From assembly GCA_024639785.1 (NCBI GenBank), contig JAHEGI010000003.1, positions 19,097 through 83,096 of the forward strand: a DNA stretch of 64,000 bases, read 5' to 3'. Origin of the DNA: Cryomorphaceae bacterium. Lineage in GTDB: Bacteria > Bacteroidota > Bacteroidia > Flavobacteriales > Schleiferiaceae. The position numbers and the translations under genes are program-made. Shown piece after piece: positions 50,094-60,773 of this stretch. The number at the start of each line of letters is the position of its first letter. Positions within the stretch are counted from its first letter, which is position 1. The notes below the pieces were generated by a model, which was not told the origin of the DNA, searched no databases, and saw only the letters and a list, made by a program, of their open reading frames with translations.

Positions 50094-51421
50094 TACGTGG
50101 CCAGGCGGGCCGTTAAATCGCTGAAGGAGAGAGCTTCTTGGTCACCCAGCTCCAAATGCTTTAACTGTGCGAGTCCTGCTTCACGTTCGGATTCGCCCAC
50201 AATGATGACATAGGGAATCCCACGTTTTTCGGCATAATCAAACTGCTTTTTCAGTTTAGCCACTTCAGGGTAAAACTCAACACGCAGTCCTTCCTTCCGC
50301 AAACGATACGCCCAATCATAGGCATAGGGAGCATCCGCTTCAGACAAAGTAAACACGAGGGCCACGGGAGCATCGCCCAAGGTTTCAGGTAAACGACCCA
50401 ATTCCTCAAGGCACAAAATGATTCGATCCAAACCGAAACTGATACCGACTCCTGAAGTGTCTTTGAGGCCAAAAATTCCTGTCAGATCATCATAACGCCC
50501 TCCACCACCAACACTGCCCATTTGGACCTGATTCGCGGTGACCTCCATGATGCAACCCGTGTAATAGTTCAGCCCACGCGCTAAGGTGATGTCAATAGAC
50601 AAAGGGGCACTCCCCACGTGTTTTAAGACGAAGCTCAATTCCTCCACCCCTTGCATTCCCACGGCAGAGTCTGCGAGCCAAATACGCAAGAAGTCTAGCG
50701 ACGCAGAAGCGCTCTGAAACGATTGCATTGAAGGCTCTAATGCGCTCAATTCATGTGGATTAAAACCTTTTGATTGAAGTTCTGAAAGAACACCATCTTT
50801 GCCGATTTTATCGAGCTTATCGAGGGCGACCGTAAAGTCCACCAGGCGATCTCCCACGCCACTCACCTCAGCGATTCCCGCCAAAACCTTTCGATTATTT
50901 AGGCGAATGGTCACAGGGAGTTTAAGCGCTTGAAAGGCCTGTTGATACAAGTGGATAAGTTCCACTTCCTGCCACAGACTGCGAGAGCCGACCACATCGG
51001 CATCGCATTGATAAAACTCACGAAAGCGACCCTTCTGCGGATTGTCTGCTCGCCAGACAGGTTGCATTTGATATCGCTTGAATGGGAGCGCCAATTGACC
51101 CGCGTTTTGTACGACATAGCGCGCGAAAGGGACGGTTAAATCATAGCGCAAGGCTTTATCTGCGATTTCAGACCCTTTGGCCTCAGCGGGTATCGCCGCA
51201 TGCCGCATGAAGTCGCCTGAGCGGAGAATCTTAAAAATGAGACGATCCCCTTCTTCCCCGTACTTACCCATGAGCGTTTCGAGATTTTCGAAACTAGGAG
51301 TTTCCAACGGGCTGTAACCAAACACTTCAAAAGTCTCCCGCAGGATACCCATGACATAGTTTCTCTTTGCCACTTCGTGGGCTGAAAAATCTCGTGTTCC
51401 TTTGGCTACGCGGGGCTTCAT
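50090..51421 (-). CDS. hisS: Histidyl-tRNA synthetase
   Basis: A 443-residue class II aminoacyl-tRNA synthetase that charges tRNA-His. Motifs: PRVAKGTRDF at the N terminus, YSPLETPSFENLE (motif 1), ALRYDLTVPFARYV and QMQPVWRADNPQKGRFREFYQCDADVVG (motif 2), the histidine-specific LARGLNYYTGCIMEV, and motif 3 SFGLDRI. The C-terminal anticodon domain follows (APVALVFTLSEADAPYAYDWA). The start is ATG 51421, sharing one base with the ettA TGA (TGATG). It converges on the CRY-DASH gene. Confidence 0.97.
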   Translation of the reverse strand: MKPRVAKGTRDFSAHEVAKRNYVMGILRETFEVFGYSPLETPSFENLETLMGKYGEEGDRLIFKILRSGDFMRHAAIPAEAKGSEIADKALRYDLTVPFARYVVQNAGQLALPFKRYQMQPVWRADNPQKGRFREFYQCDADVVGSRSLWQEVELIHLYQQAFQALKLPVTIRLNNRKVLAGIAEVSGVGDRLVDFTVALDKLDKIGKDGVLSELQSKGFNPHELSALEPSMQSFQSASASLDFLRIWLADSAVGMQGVEELSFVLKHVGSAPLSIDITLARGLNYYTGCIMEVTANQVQMGSVGGGGRYDDLTGIFGLKDTSGVGISFGLDRIILCLEELGRLPETLGDAPVALVFTLSEADAPYAYDWAYRLRKEGLRVEFYPEVAKLKKQFDYAEKRGIPYVIIVGESEREAGLAQLKHLELGDQEALSFSDLTARLATY

Positions 51422-53115
51422 CACTTAACGAGTTTCTTGTATTTGAATTTCTTAGGCTCAGCGGAGGTGCCTCCGAGGCGTTTCTTTTTATTCTCTTCGT
51501 AATCGGAGAACGATCCCTCAAAATAATACACCTGAGAGTCCCCTTCAAAAGCCAAGATATGGGTACATACTCGGTCAAGGAACCATCGATCGTGCGAAAT
51601 TATCACCGCACACCCCGCAAAATGATCCAAGCCCTCTTCCAGTGCACGCAGGGTGTTGATGTCCAAATCGTTGGTTGGCTCGTCCAAAAGCAAGACGTTT
51701 CCGCCCTCTTTCAACGCCATAGCTAAGTGCAGGCGGTTTCGCTCTCCTCCCGAAAGAATGCCCACTTTTTTGGACTGATCTCCACCCGAGAAGTTAAATC
51801 GAGCCAAGTATGCGCGGGCATTCACGATCTGTCCGCCCAATTCAAATTGCTCCTGACCATCCCCAATGATCTCATAAATGCTCTTCTCGGGGTCAAGTTT
51901 AGCGTGGCTTTGGTCTACATAGGAGATCTTAGCCGTTTCGCCCACTTTAAACGCTCCGCCATCCGGCTGAAGCTGATCCATAATCATGCGGAAGATGGTG
52001 GTCTTACCTGCGCCGTTCGGCCCAACGATCCCAACAATACCGGCAGGAGGTAGATTGAAGTTCAAATCTTCATAGAGCAAGCGATCGCCAAAGCCCTTTT
52101 TCACATGCTCGGCTTCAATCACATTCGTGCCGAGGCGCGGACCATTGGGAATGTAAATCTCCAGGCGCTGTTCCTTGTCCTTTTGCTCTTCATTCATGAG
52201 CTTATCATAGCTGGACAGACGCGCTTTGGACTTGGCCTGACGGCCTTTGGGGTTCATACGCACCCATTCTAGCTCGCGCTCCAAGGTTTTACGACGCTTG
52301 GTAGCTTGTTTCTCTTCTTGCTCAAGTCGCTTCGTCTTTTGCTCCAACCAGCTAGAGTAATTGCCTTTCCACGGAATGCCTTCACCGCGATCCAATTCCA
52401 GAATCCAACCTGCGACATTATCCAAGAAGTAGCGGTCGTGCGTGACAGCGATAATCGTCCCTTTGTATTGCTGCAAGTGATGCTCCAACCACAGAATAGA
52501 CTCGGCGTCCAAGTGGTTCGTCGGCTCGTCCAAAAGAAGTACATCCGGGTTCTGCAACAACAACCGGCAAAGGGCAACACGACGTCGCTCACCCCCTGAG
52601 AGCACATGAATGGGCGTATCTCCCTCCGGGCATTGCAGGGCATCCATGGCGCGCGCGAGCACCGTTTCTAGTTCCCATGCATTGCTCGCATCAATGCGGT
52701 CTTGCAATTCTGCCTGACGATTCATGAGTTTTTCCATTTTTTCAGGATTCTCATACACTTCGGGCAAGCCAAATTGATCGTTGATAGTATTGTATTCGTC
52801 AAGCAAAGCCACCGTTTCTGCCATGCCTTCTTTGACAATGTCCATGACGGTTTTGGTTTCATCCAACTGAGGCTCTTGCTCTAAATAGCCCACGGTGTAA
52901 CCCTGCGAAAACACCACGTCGCCTTGAAAATTCTTTTCAATGCCCGCGATAATTTTCATGAGCGTAGATTTTCCCGAGCCATTCAATCCAATGATGCCGA
53001 TTTTGGCACCATAGAAAAAGCTCAAATAGATATCCTTCAGGATGGCTTTGTTGTTATTCGGGAGAATCTTTGAGACTCCCGACATAGAAAAGATGATTTT
53101 CTTATCGTCAGACAT
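51421..53115 (-). CDS. ettA: ABC-F translational throttle protein EttA
   Basis: A 564-residue ABC-F protein with two ATPase domains that binds the ribosomal E site and gates entry into elongation according to energy level. Domain 1 has GLNGSGKSTLMKIIAG and VLSGGERRRVALCRLL, LLLDEPTNHLD. The P-site tRNA interaction motif is the linker (about 240-320: LEQKTKRLEQEEKQATKRRKTLERELEWVRM, PKGRQAKSKARLSSYDKL). Domain 2 has GPNGAGKTTIFRM and ILSGGERNRLHLAMAL. The length and the arm match EttA rather than Uup. hisS follows by TGATG overlap, linking two translation genes. Confidence 0.95.
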   Translation of the reverse strand: MSDDKKIIFSMSGVSKILPNNNKAILKDIYLSFFYGAKIGIIGLNGSGKSTLMKIIAGIEKNFQGDVVFSQGYTVGYLEQEPQLDETKTVMDIVKEGMAETVALLDEYNTINDQFGLPEVYENPEKMEKLMNRQAELQDRIDASNAWELETVLARAMDALQCPEGDTPIHVLSGGERRRVALCRLLLQNPDVLLLDEPTNHLDAESILWLEHHLQQYKGTIIAVTHDRYFLDNVAGWILELDRGEGIPWKGNYSSWLEQKTKRLEQEEKQATKRRKTLERELEWVRMNPKGRQAKSKARLSSYDKLMNEEQKDKEQRLEIYIPNGPRLGTNVIEAEHVKKGFGDRLLYEDLNFNLPPAGIVGIVGPNGAGKTTIFRMIMDQLQPDGGAFKVGETAKISYVDQSHAKLDPEKSIYEIIGDGQEQFELGGQIVNARAYLARFNFSGGDQSKKVGILSGGERNRLHLAMALKEGGNVLLLDEPTNDLDINTLRALEEGLDHFAGCAVIISHDRWFLDRVCTHILAFEGDSQVYYFEGSFSDYEENKKKRLGGTSAEPKKFKYKKLVK

Positions 53116-53183
53116 GTGCGTGGTTTTGAATTACAAATATCGGCATTGTCTCAGGCATGGTTGTTGTAATTTTCCCAAATCTC

Positions 53184-53900
53184 ATGCGGAACGCTGTCCT
53201 TTTTTTTCTTACCCTCCTTCCATGGACCCTTTTGGGTCAAGAAAATGTCCATTTCACGGGCCAAGTCATAGAAGAAAAATCAAAGGAAGCCGTGCCTTGG
53301 GTCATTATCGTCAATGCCCGAAATGAAACGGCATTCACCTCCGATGAGGATGGTTTTTTTGATTTATACGCTGCCGAGGGAGATACTTTGGTCTTTTCAA
53401 AACCAGGATTTGCCTACCGGTATGCATGGGCACGATCCCAAAGCGATGTGTCGATTGAATTATTGCCGCAGAACTATCTTTTGGACGAAGTACCCGTTAC
53501 AGCCTATAAGCTCACAAGCAATCTCCCCAAGGAGATCCCCTTAGCCTCGCCCAATCGGCCCCAAGGGGGAGATATCCAGATTCCCCAAAAGGTCAAGCCC
53601 ACCATGGCTAATCCCATCGACCTTTTGTATGATCAATTTGGAAACCGACCACGGCAATTGCGTGAACTCGAAGCGATTTTAGAAAGTGAGTCTTTTCGAG
53701 CAAAACTCTCTGAGAGCAATAATCGGAGCGCACTCTTTGAGCTCACCGGCCTCACCCCCGCTCAGGTGGAGGAGTTTCTACTGTTCTGTCACTGGAATCA
53801 AACGGCGATATACGCGCCCACAGACTATGAGCTCCTGCGCAGCCTGATGCGCTGCTTTGAGGAGTTTCAAGCAATCCAGGAGGAAGAAGCTTCGAAATAA
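53184..53900 (+). CDS. Exported carboxypeptidase-regulatory-like domain protein
   Basis: A 238-residue secreted protein with a signal peptide (MRNAVLFFLTLLPWTLLGQ), followed by one CarboxypepD_reg-like beta sandwich (about 22-105: VHFTGQVIEEKSKEAVPWVIIVNARN, FTSDEDGFFDLYAAEGDTLVFSKPGF). The C-terminal half is helical (LRELEAILESESFRAKLSESNNRSALFELTGLTPAQVEEFLLFC) and ends in EEEASK. Such domains in Bacteroidota help envelope proteins interact, for example near TonB receptors. The function is unknown. The start is ATG 53184, where the signal peptide begins. A weak TAATTTTC box lies 9 nt upstream. It converges on guaB with a 2-bp gap. Confidence 0.78.
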   Translation: MRNAVLFFLTLLPWTLLGQENVHFTGQVIEEKSKEAVPWVIIVNARNETAFTSDEDGFFDLYAAEGDTLVFSKPGFAYRYAWARSQSDVSIELLPQNYLLDEVPVTAYKLTSNLPKEIPLASPNRPQGGDIQIPQKVKPTMANPIDLLYDQFGNRPRQLRELEAILESESFRAKLSESNNRSALFELTGLTPAQVEEFLLFCHWNQTAIYAPTDYELLRSLMRCFEEFQAIQEEEASK

Positions 53901-53902
53901 AT

Positions 53903-55390
<1,488 letters not shown>

Positions 55391-55402
55391 CTAAATTGCA
55401 TG

Positions 55403-55410
55403 CAAAAGTA
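55403..55410 (-). promoter_or_regulatory. TACTTTTG -7 element, guaB
   Basis: A perfect TAnnTTTG box on the minus strand, 27 nt upstream of guaB, directly downstream of the terminator of the preceding gene. Confidence 0.55.
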
Positions 55411-55414
55411 ACGA

Positions 55415-55442
55415 AAAAGCCGCCCTGCTAGGGGCGGCTTTT
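55415..55442 (-). terminator. Intrinsic terminator of the T9SS cargo gene
   Basis: On the minus strand a GC-rich stem, GCCGCCC paired with GGGCGGC around a short loop, is followed by TTTTT. It lies 20 nt past the stop of the 1119-aa gene and just before the guaB promoter, so it insulates the two genes. The stem also has a T-run on the plus strand. Confidence 0.85.
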
Positions 55443-55461
55443 AACGAATCGTTAAATCGGC

Positions 55462-58400
55462 TTAGTAGATCAGCAAGAGGGTGCCTCGCATCTCGATCGG
55501 CTCACCTTGTTTAGAGCGGAAATTCAACTGATAGATATAGCTGCCTTCGCTCGCCTTTGTGCCATCAATCGTGCCATCCCAGCCTTTATTTTCATTATTC
55601 GTAGAGAAAACAATATTTCCCCAACGGTCCATGATTTCCAGCTTGTAGCTTCCAGACTCTACATAGACTTGCTTTGGACGCCATGTGCGGTTTTCTGCGA
55701 CATCAGAACTAGGACTGAAAGAATTCGGAATAAAGATGCGAGGCTTATGTTCTGCACAAGCCACATTTGATGTGGACGTGAACACTGAGCCATCGTAATC
55801 CGTGAAATTCAACAAACTTGGACCTTCCGTCGCTACCACTTTATAGCAGAAGATACCCACGTTGTCCCCTGTAGGACGAATATTATCCGAGAATACCGTA
55901 TCCGTCGTTGTTCCAATGAATGACATCCCTGCACCTTCCCCGATCGAACGGTAGATATCATACTTAAGTACGTCTCCCATGAAGTCTCGGTAGGGGTTCC
56001 ATGTTAAGATATTCGTCAAATTATCCACTGGCTCCACCTCCAATAGGATGTTGGTGCCGATGTTGGAAGCGGTATCAATACCTCCACAGCTATCGGTGGC
56101 CACAAAGCGGTATAAGTAGCGGTGGTTGTTTGGATCTGCAGAGAAGTCCTTGAAGCGGATCTCCCATGGAGGGGAAACCGGCTTAGGAATCAAGCCCAAA
56201 GAAGTGAAGGGTGCGCCGTCACGATCTGCACGTTGCAAGTCAAAGTGAATGATGTCTGCGTCCTTGTCAATAAAGGTCACGAGTTCAACCGCATTATCAT
56301 TGCGAACGGAAGCTTTAGCTAAATAGAGCAAGCGTGAGCGCTGCACGGCTAAAGAGTTGATGCAAACCTCATTCGAGGTACTGAAGCGTTGGCCTGCAGT
56401 ATCTACCGCCTGAACATAGTAACAATAGCTCCAACCACCGATCAAGTCGCGTGTATTGAATGCCGTATCCCCTGGGGCTTTTGTGGCTAAGAGCACACCC
56501 ATCTGGGTTGGGCCTCCGGGAGGGGTTACATCGGCAAGCAAGCGATACTCTTTCACGCCGCCGGCCCATCCATTGTATTGATTCCAACGCAAACGCATGA
56601 TGCCCTCACATGGATCCATGTTCTCGGTCAATAGCATGTTGTTGTGCGCCGAAACCAATAAGTCGGAACTCTGATTACCGCAGCTATCCGTGGACATCAC
56701 TTTGTAGCGCTTCACTTGGCTTAATGGCAATGAACCTGGAATGGCGTAGGGCATGGGGACGGTATTAGGCACCGTAGCAATGGAGCTCCAGCCGGTCCCG
56801 GGCACCCATTCCAGAATGTCATAGTTCACAATGTCACCATTCGTTCCCGGCGTCCAAGACATGTAGGCCGTCCCACCGATGACACTAACTGAGTCAATTT
56901 TGAGTACGTCCGTATTGTTCTGGTCTGAGAAGAACCCACCGTCAATGGTCGAGTTACAGGCTCCATTAATACGGATCTGATATTCTAAATCTTGACCACA
57001 AATATTCACTGTATCATTGAAGGTGGTGCTTGTGGTAGTTGACACCTGAGCCCATCCTGCAGCGCCTGTTCCCTGCGGGCGTCTCCAAATCTCATAGGTC
57101 GGGGTAGCGCCTGTATATGGGGCATTCCAATCCAATTGAGCCACCGAAGAATTCGTCGGAGGAATAGGGGTCACAGACATTTCCATCAAACGCACCGTAT
57201 CCGACGTAACCGAGGTATAACCACAGCCTCCAATGGAGCGGAGATAATAGTAGTTTGCCCCACTTAATGGGCTCGGATCTGTATAGCTAAGCGTACTGTA
57301 ATCCCAAATGGTATCTAACGCGATAAAGGGAACTGTGGGTGATGAACCACGGAAGATGACATAGGCATCAAAGTTCATCCCGGTGTCCAGTGGAGTTCCC
57401 CAATCTACGGTCAACCCTCCTCCTGGCTCCATGGAGACACAGGATTGACTTAAATCCGGAGGTACTGGGATGGTTGAAATGACATTAATCACTACCGCAG
57501 CTACGCGAATAGCAGGAGCTACGCAGAAGTTGTCCTGCATTCTGAGCGCGAAGACATATCGGTTCGTCGGCGTTCCGCAGGAATTGTTCTGATATGAAAT
57601 GTGATTGCAATTCGTTACCCAATCAAATGCGATCTCATTATTCAATGTTGAAGTAAAGGAAGTCTGAGGCGACTTTGGATTTACCGTGGCACACGGAGGA
57701 TTGAGACAGCCGGAGTTCGGGTTATTTAAAGGAATACCCAGCTGACCCCCAGACGGCGAAAACTCGATGGTTTGAGGCAAAAAGTTGGGTAATAATTGGG
57801 CATCTTGCGCGACCAAGTCAAATTTGACTTGCTGCCCCGCAAATACCGTGGTTTCCCAATACAAGGTATCCCCCGAATTCACTACGGGTACCAGCGCTGG
57901 GTAGTTGGGAATGTTATTAATCTGAACCGTTGGCGGGGTATTAAAGCCACAGTCTGTTCGGATGATGACCGGAATGTCCCTGTACACAGAAGCAATTTTC
58001 TGGTTACATCGGTAGGCACTCACCTCAACACAAGAGGCAAAGGAACCACCCGCGGAAGGATTGAAGGTCATGGCGCCCGTTTGCTGATTGAAGCTTACCG
58101 TGTTGCCGCCATTAGGAAATGGGTTGTTGTACGCATAGCCAGTATTGAACGAGGCATTCGTACCATTTGAACTTGTCTGAGGATAGGCCCAGTCGTATAC
58201 TACTGAATCCAAATCGTCGTCAAACGCGTTGTGGGCATAGGTGTATTCGTAGCCTGAGCAGATCACCGACTTGGGAGGCTCCAAGAAGCGAGGAGATGAG
58301 TCATAGCATGGGTTGGCGTTCTGAGCAACCCCATTAATGGTGTAAGGGAACATATACGCTCTTAGCGTGTACGAACTGGAAGAAGCGGTCAAATTTGTGA

Positions 58401-58821
58401 TGGAAGGGCGGCAGCAGTCCGTGAAGGTGAAGTACCAGCCGCCTGCGGGCGGCACACCACTCAAGGTCACGTAACCAGACTCGTAGCGACGCTCCTCCAC
58501 AGCTCCTTGGCCTGAAGTCACTCCGTTACAGTTAATCTCCTGCGTTCCATCCCAACAGTTGGGCGATACGTCTGTAGCGGATCCTACCTGTGCGCAGGAA
58601 ATCGACCCACCTGGAGCATTCGTCGTGAGAACAACTGGATTTGGCAAGAAGGTAGATGCCCCAGTTCCACATTCGCGGTAAAGGATGACATAAAACTTAT
58701 ACTTACCTGCGTTTGGACCACTATCAAAACACCGCCATGTGATTTCTCCCCCCAAATAGTGAGAGGCGTATGCAGACTGAGCGAATAATAGGAAGGCAAA
58801 AATTCTAAAAACGTGCTTCAC
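55462..58821 (-). CDS. Large secreted protein with T9SS type-B sorting domain
   Basis: A 1119-residue exported protein: signal peptide (MKHVFRIFAFLLFAQSAYA), then a conserved N-terminal domain (SHYLGGEITWRCFDSG, YKFYVILYREC, many Cys-Gly turns), and a middle of several fibronectin-III-like beta modules (about 440-1000; repeats such as VTPIPPTNSSVAQLDWNAPYTG and ILTWNPYRDFMGDVLKYDIYR). The C-terminal 'gliding motility-associated' domain follows (FIPNSFSPSSDVAENRTW, YKLEIMDRWGNIVF, GWDGTIDG), the CHU_C-type signal for the type IX secretion system. It should be exported to the cell surface and anchored or released. A role in adhesion or gliding is inferred. It has its own promoter and terminator. 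Confidence 0.9.
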   Translation of the reverse strand: MKHVFRIFAFLLFAQSAYASHYLGGEITWRCFDSGPNAGKYKFYVILYRECGTGASTFLPNPVVLTTNAPGGSISCAQVGSATDVSPNCWDGTQEINCNGVTSGQGAVEERRYESGYVTLSGVPPAGGWYFTFTDCCRPSITNLTASSSSYTLRAYMFPYTINGVAQNANPCYDSSPRFLEPPKSVICSGYEYTYAHNAFDDDLDSVVYDWAYPQTSSNGTNASFNTGYAYNNPFPNGGNTVSFNQQTGAMTFNPSAGGSFASCVEVSAYRCNQKIASVYRDIPVIIRTDCGFNTPPTVQINNIPNYPALVPVVNSGDTLYWETTVFAGQQVKFDLVAQDAQLLPNFLPQTIEFSPSGGQLGIPLNNPNSGCLNPPCATVNPKSPQTSFTSTLNNEIAFDWVTNCNHISYQNNSCGTPTNRYVFALRMQDNFCVAPAIRVAAVVINVISTIPVPPDLSQSCVSMEPGGGLTVDWGTPLDTGMNFDAYVIFRGSSPTVPFIALDTIWDYSTLSYTDPSPLSGANYYYLRSIGGCGYTSVTSDTVRLMEMSVTPIPPTNSSVAQLDWNAPYTGATPTYEIWRRPQGTGAAGWAQVSTTTSTTFNDTVNICGQDLEYQIRINGACNSTIDGGFFSDQNNTDVLKIDSVSVIGGTAYMSWTPGTNGDIVNYDILEWVPGTGWSSIATVPNTVPMPYAIPGSLPLSQVKRYKVMSTDSCGNQSSDLLVSAHNNMLLTENMDPCEGIMRLRWNQYNGWAGGVKEYRLLADVTPPGGPTQMGVLLATKAPGDTAFNTRDLIGGWSYCYYVQAVDTAGQRFSTSNEVCINSLAVQRSRLLYLAKASVRNDNAVELVTFIDKDADIIHFDLQRADRDGAPFTSLGLIPKPVSPPWEIRFKDFSADPNNHRYLYRFVATDSCGGIDTASNIGTNILLEVEPVDNLTNILTWNPYRDFMGDVLKYDIYRSIGEGAGMSFIGTTTDTVFSDNIRPTGDNVGIFCYKVVATEGPSLLNFTDYDGSVFTSTSNVACAEHKPRIFIPNSFSPSSDVAENRTWRPKQVYVESGSYKLEIMDRWGNIVFSTNNENKGWDGTIDGTKASEGSYIYQLNFRSKQGEPIEMRGTLLLIY

Positions 58822-58843
58822 AATACGTGTTTTTATATCATTT

Positions 58844-58851
58844 CAAATGTA
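58844..58851 (-). promoter_or_regulatory. TACATTTG -7 element, T9SS cargo gene
   Basis: A perfect TAnnTTTG box on the minus strand, 22 nt before ATG 58821. A TTC lies about 19 nt upstream at the -33 position. The rest of the 117-bp gap to the acyl-CoA dehydrogenase gene holds no recognisable feature. Confidence 0.5.
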
Positions 58852-58938
58852 AGCCATTGATTTGGGAACCGAACCCACCCTTTACAGGAAAGTCGGGACT
58901 TAATGAGTGAACGATGTGCTTCATTCACTTCCGGAGCA

Positions 58939-60090
58939 TCAAGCGCTCAGCATATCGCGGGAAATCACGAGTTTTTGAATCTCGGAAGTCCCTTCGCCGA
59001 TAGTACATAACTTGACATCTCGGTAGTACTTTTCGGCCGGATAATCTTTTGTAAACCCGTAGCCTCCGTGAATTTGCAAACCTTCGTTGGCTACTCTCAC
59101 AGCCACTTCACTGGCATAATACTTTGCCATCGCTGACTCCTTCGTCACTTTCAATCCCTGGTCCTTGAGCGAGCCGGCATGGCGAATCATCAATTCTGAT
59201 CCATAAATCTCCGTGTCCATGTCGGCCAATTTGAAGGCAATCGCCTGAAACTTGCTGATGGCTTTACCGAATTGCTCGCGCTCTTGACTGTAGCGAAGGG
59301 CTGCGTTGCGAGCTCCTTTTGCAATCCCCAACGACAATGCGGCAATGGAGATTCGACCGCCATCGAGAATTTTCATGCTTTGAATGAATCCCTCGCCCAC
59401 CTTTCCAAGCAAATGATCTTTTGGGATGCGGCAGTTGTCAAAAAACAAGCATGCCGTTTCACTCGCTCGCATGCCGAGCTTATTTTCCTTTTTACCGCCA
59501 GAAAAACCGGCTGTGCCTTTTTCAACCACAAAAGCGGACATTCCGTGCGAATCACCCTTCTCCCCTGTTCGAGCAATAACTACGGCAATTTCACCGGTTA
59601 TCGCATGGGTGATGAAGTTTTTTGAGCCTTGAAGGACCCATTCATCGCCATCCAAAGTGGCCGTGGTATGCATCCCTCCGGCGTCACTTCCTGTGCCCGT
59701 TTCAGTCAGCCCCCAGGCGCCAACAATTTGGCCACTGGCTAGGCGAGGCAACCATTTAGCTTTCTGTTCGTCTGTGCCAAATTGATTGATATGCTGGGTA
59801 CATAAACTATTGTGTGCCGCCAAGGACAAACCAATACTGCCACATACCTGTGAAATTTCATCAATTACCGTGATGTACTCCGCATAGCCTAGACCCGAAC
59901 CGCCATATTTTGGATCGACGAGCATACCCATGAAGCCCATTTCACCCATCGCTTGGAATACCTGCAAAGGAAATGTTTGGGCTTCATCCCATTCCATGAC
60001 GAAGGGGGCAATGTATTGCTGCGCGAAGTCATGAGCGGCCTCGCGAATGGCGTCGAGTTCGGGGTTGTTTTGGGCTTGTATCGGGTACAT
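58939..60090 (-). CDS. Acyl-CoA dehydrogenase
   Basis: A 383-residue FAD-dependent dehydrogenase that introduces a 2,3-double bond into acyl-CoAs (beta-oxidation or branched-chain degradation). Conserved segments: PLQVFQAMGEMGFMGMLVDPKYGGSGLGYAEY, GAWGLTETGTGSDAGGM with the FAD-binding WVLQGSKNFITHA, DGGRISIAALSLGIAKGA, the region AMAKYYASEVAVRVANEGLQIHGGYGFTKDYPAEKYYRD, and GTSEIQ near the end. The substrate chain is unknown. The start is ATG 60090 (an in-frame TTG at 60096 is possible). The N-acetyltransferase gene precedes it by 37 nt on the same strand. Confidence 0.93.
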   Translation of the reverse strand: MYPIQAQNNPELDAIREAAHDFAQQYIAPFVMEWDEAQTFPLQVFQAMGEMGFMGMLVDPKYGGSGLGYAEYITVIDEISQVCGSIGLSLAAHNSLCTQHINQFGTDEQKAKWLPRLASGQIVGAWGLTETGTGSDAGGMHTTATLDGDEWVLQGSKNFITHAITGEIAVVIARTGEKGDSHGMSAFVVEKGTAGFSGGKKENKLGMRASETACLFFDNCRIPKDHLLGKVGEGFIQSMKILDGGRISIAALSLGIAKGARNAALRYSQEREQFGKAISKFQAIAFKLADMDTEIYGSELMIRHAGSLKDQGLKVTKESAMAKYYASEVAVRVANEGLQIHGGYGFTKDYPAEKYYRDVKLCTIGEGTSEIQKLVISRDMLSA

Positions 60091-60127
60091 ATTCAAGGGT
60101 TGAGTGTGTTGTTTTTGGGGGTAATCG

Positions 60128-60697
60128 TTATTTCTTAAGCACTGCGCCGTTTAAAAGTTCATAGACCTCTCCACTTTCAGGGCATGTCGCCCGTCCTTCC
60201 TGGTCAAAGTCTAAACGGTGGCCATACTCACTCATCCATCCCACCTGCCGAGAGGGATTTCCGACGACTAAGGCGTAGGCTGGGATGTTTTTGGTGACTA
60301 CGGCCCCGGCGCCGATAAAGGCATACGGTCCTATGTCATGCCCACAAACAATGGTAGCATTGGCGCCGATGCTTGCTCCTTTTCCCACATGGGTTCGGCT
60401 ATATTGTCCACGTCGAATGACCGAAGAGCGAGGATTGGTAATGTTGGTAAACACGCAAGAAGGGCCTAAAAAAACGTCATCATCACAGGTTACTCCCGTA
60501 TAAATACTCACGTTGTTCTGAACCTTCACATTGTTTCCTAGGATCACCTCAGGTGAAACGACCACATTTTGGCCCAAATTGCACCCAGCACCAATGGTAC
60601 ATGGCCCCATGATGTGCGAGAAATGCCAAATTTTAGTGCCTTCTCCGATTTGGGCTCCCGCATCGATAACGGCCGTGGGATGTGCGCTGTAGCTCAT
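60128..60697 (-). CDS. Hexapeptide-repeat N-acetyltransferase (WbpD/WlbB-like)
   Basis: A 189-residue left-handed beta-helix acyltransferase. Isoleucine-rich hexapeptide repeats run over about 8-165 ([56 protein letters not shown]). The family loop [61 protein letters not shown] is typical of UDP-2-acetamido-3-amino-2,3-dideoxy-glucuronate N-acetyltransferases (WbpD/WlbB), which make nucleotide sugars for LPS O-antigen. The exact sugar is unproven. It is probably co-transcribed with the acyl-CoA dehydrogenase, although the two have no clear shared pathway. Confidence 0.87.
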   Translation of the reverse strand: MSYSAHPTAVIDAGAQIGEGTKIWHFSHIMGPCTIGAGCNLGQNVVVSPEVILGNNVKVQNNVSIYTGVTCDDDVFLGPSCVFTNITNPRSSVIRRGQYSRTHVGKGASIGANATIVCGHDIGPYAFIGAGAVVTKNIPAYALVVGNPSRQVGWMSEYGHRLDFDQEGRATCPESGEVYELLNGAVLKK

Positions 60698-60773
60698 AGA
60701 ATCTTAATGAAGTGGCTAAGATAGGGAGCAGGTCCCCGATGTATCTTTAGGGCACAGATTAAACTTTGATTCC

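Noticed and set aside
58906..58929. Inverted repeat AGTGAA...TTCACT after the acyl-CoA dehydrogenase gene, considered as a terminator
   Set aside because: Only a 6-bp AT-rich stem with a 12-nt loop and no T-run on either strand.
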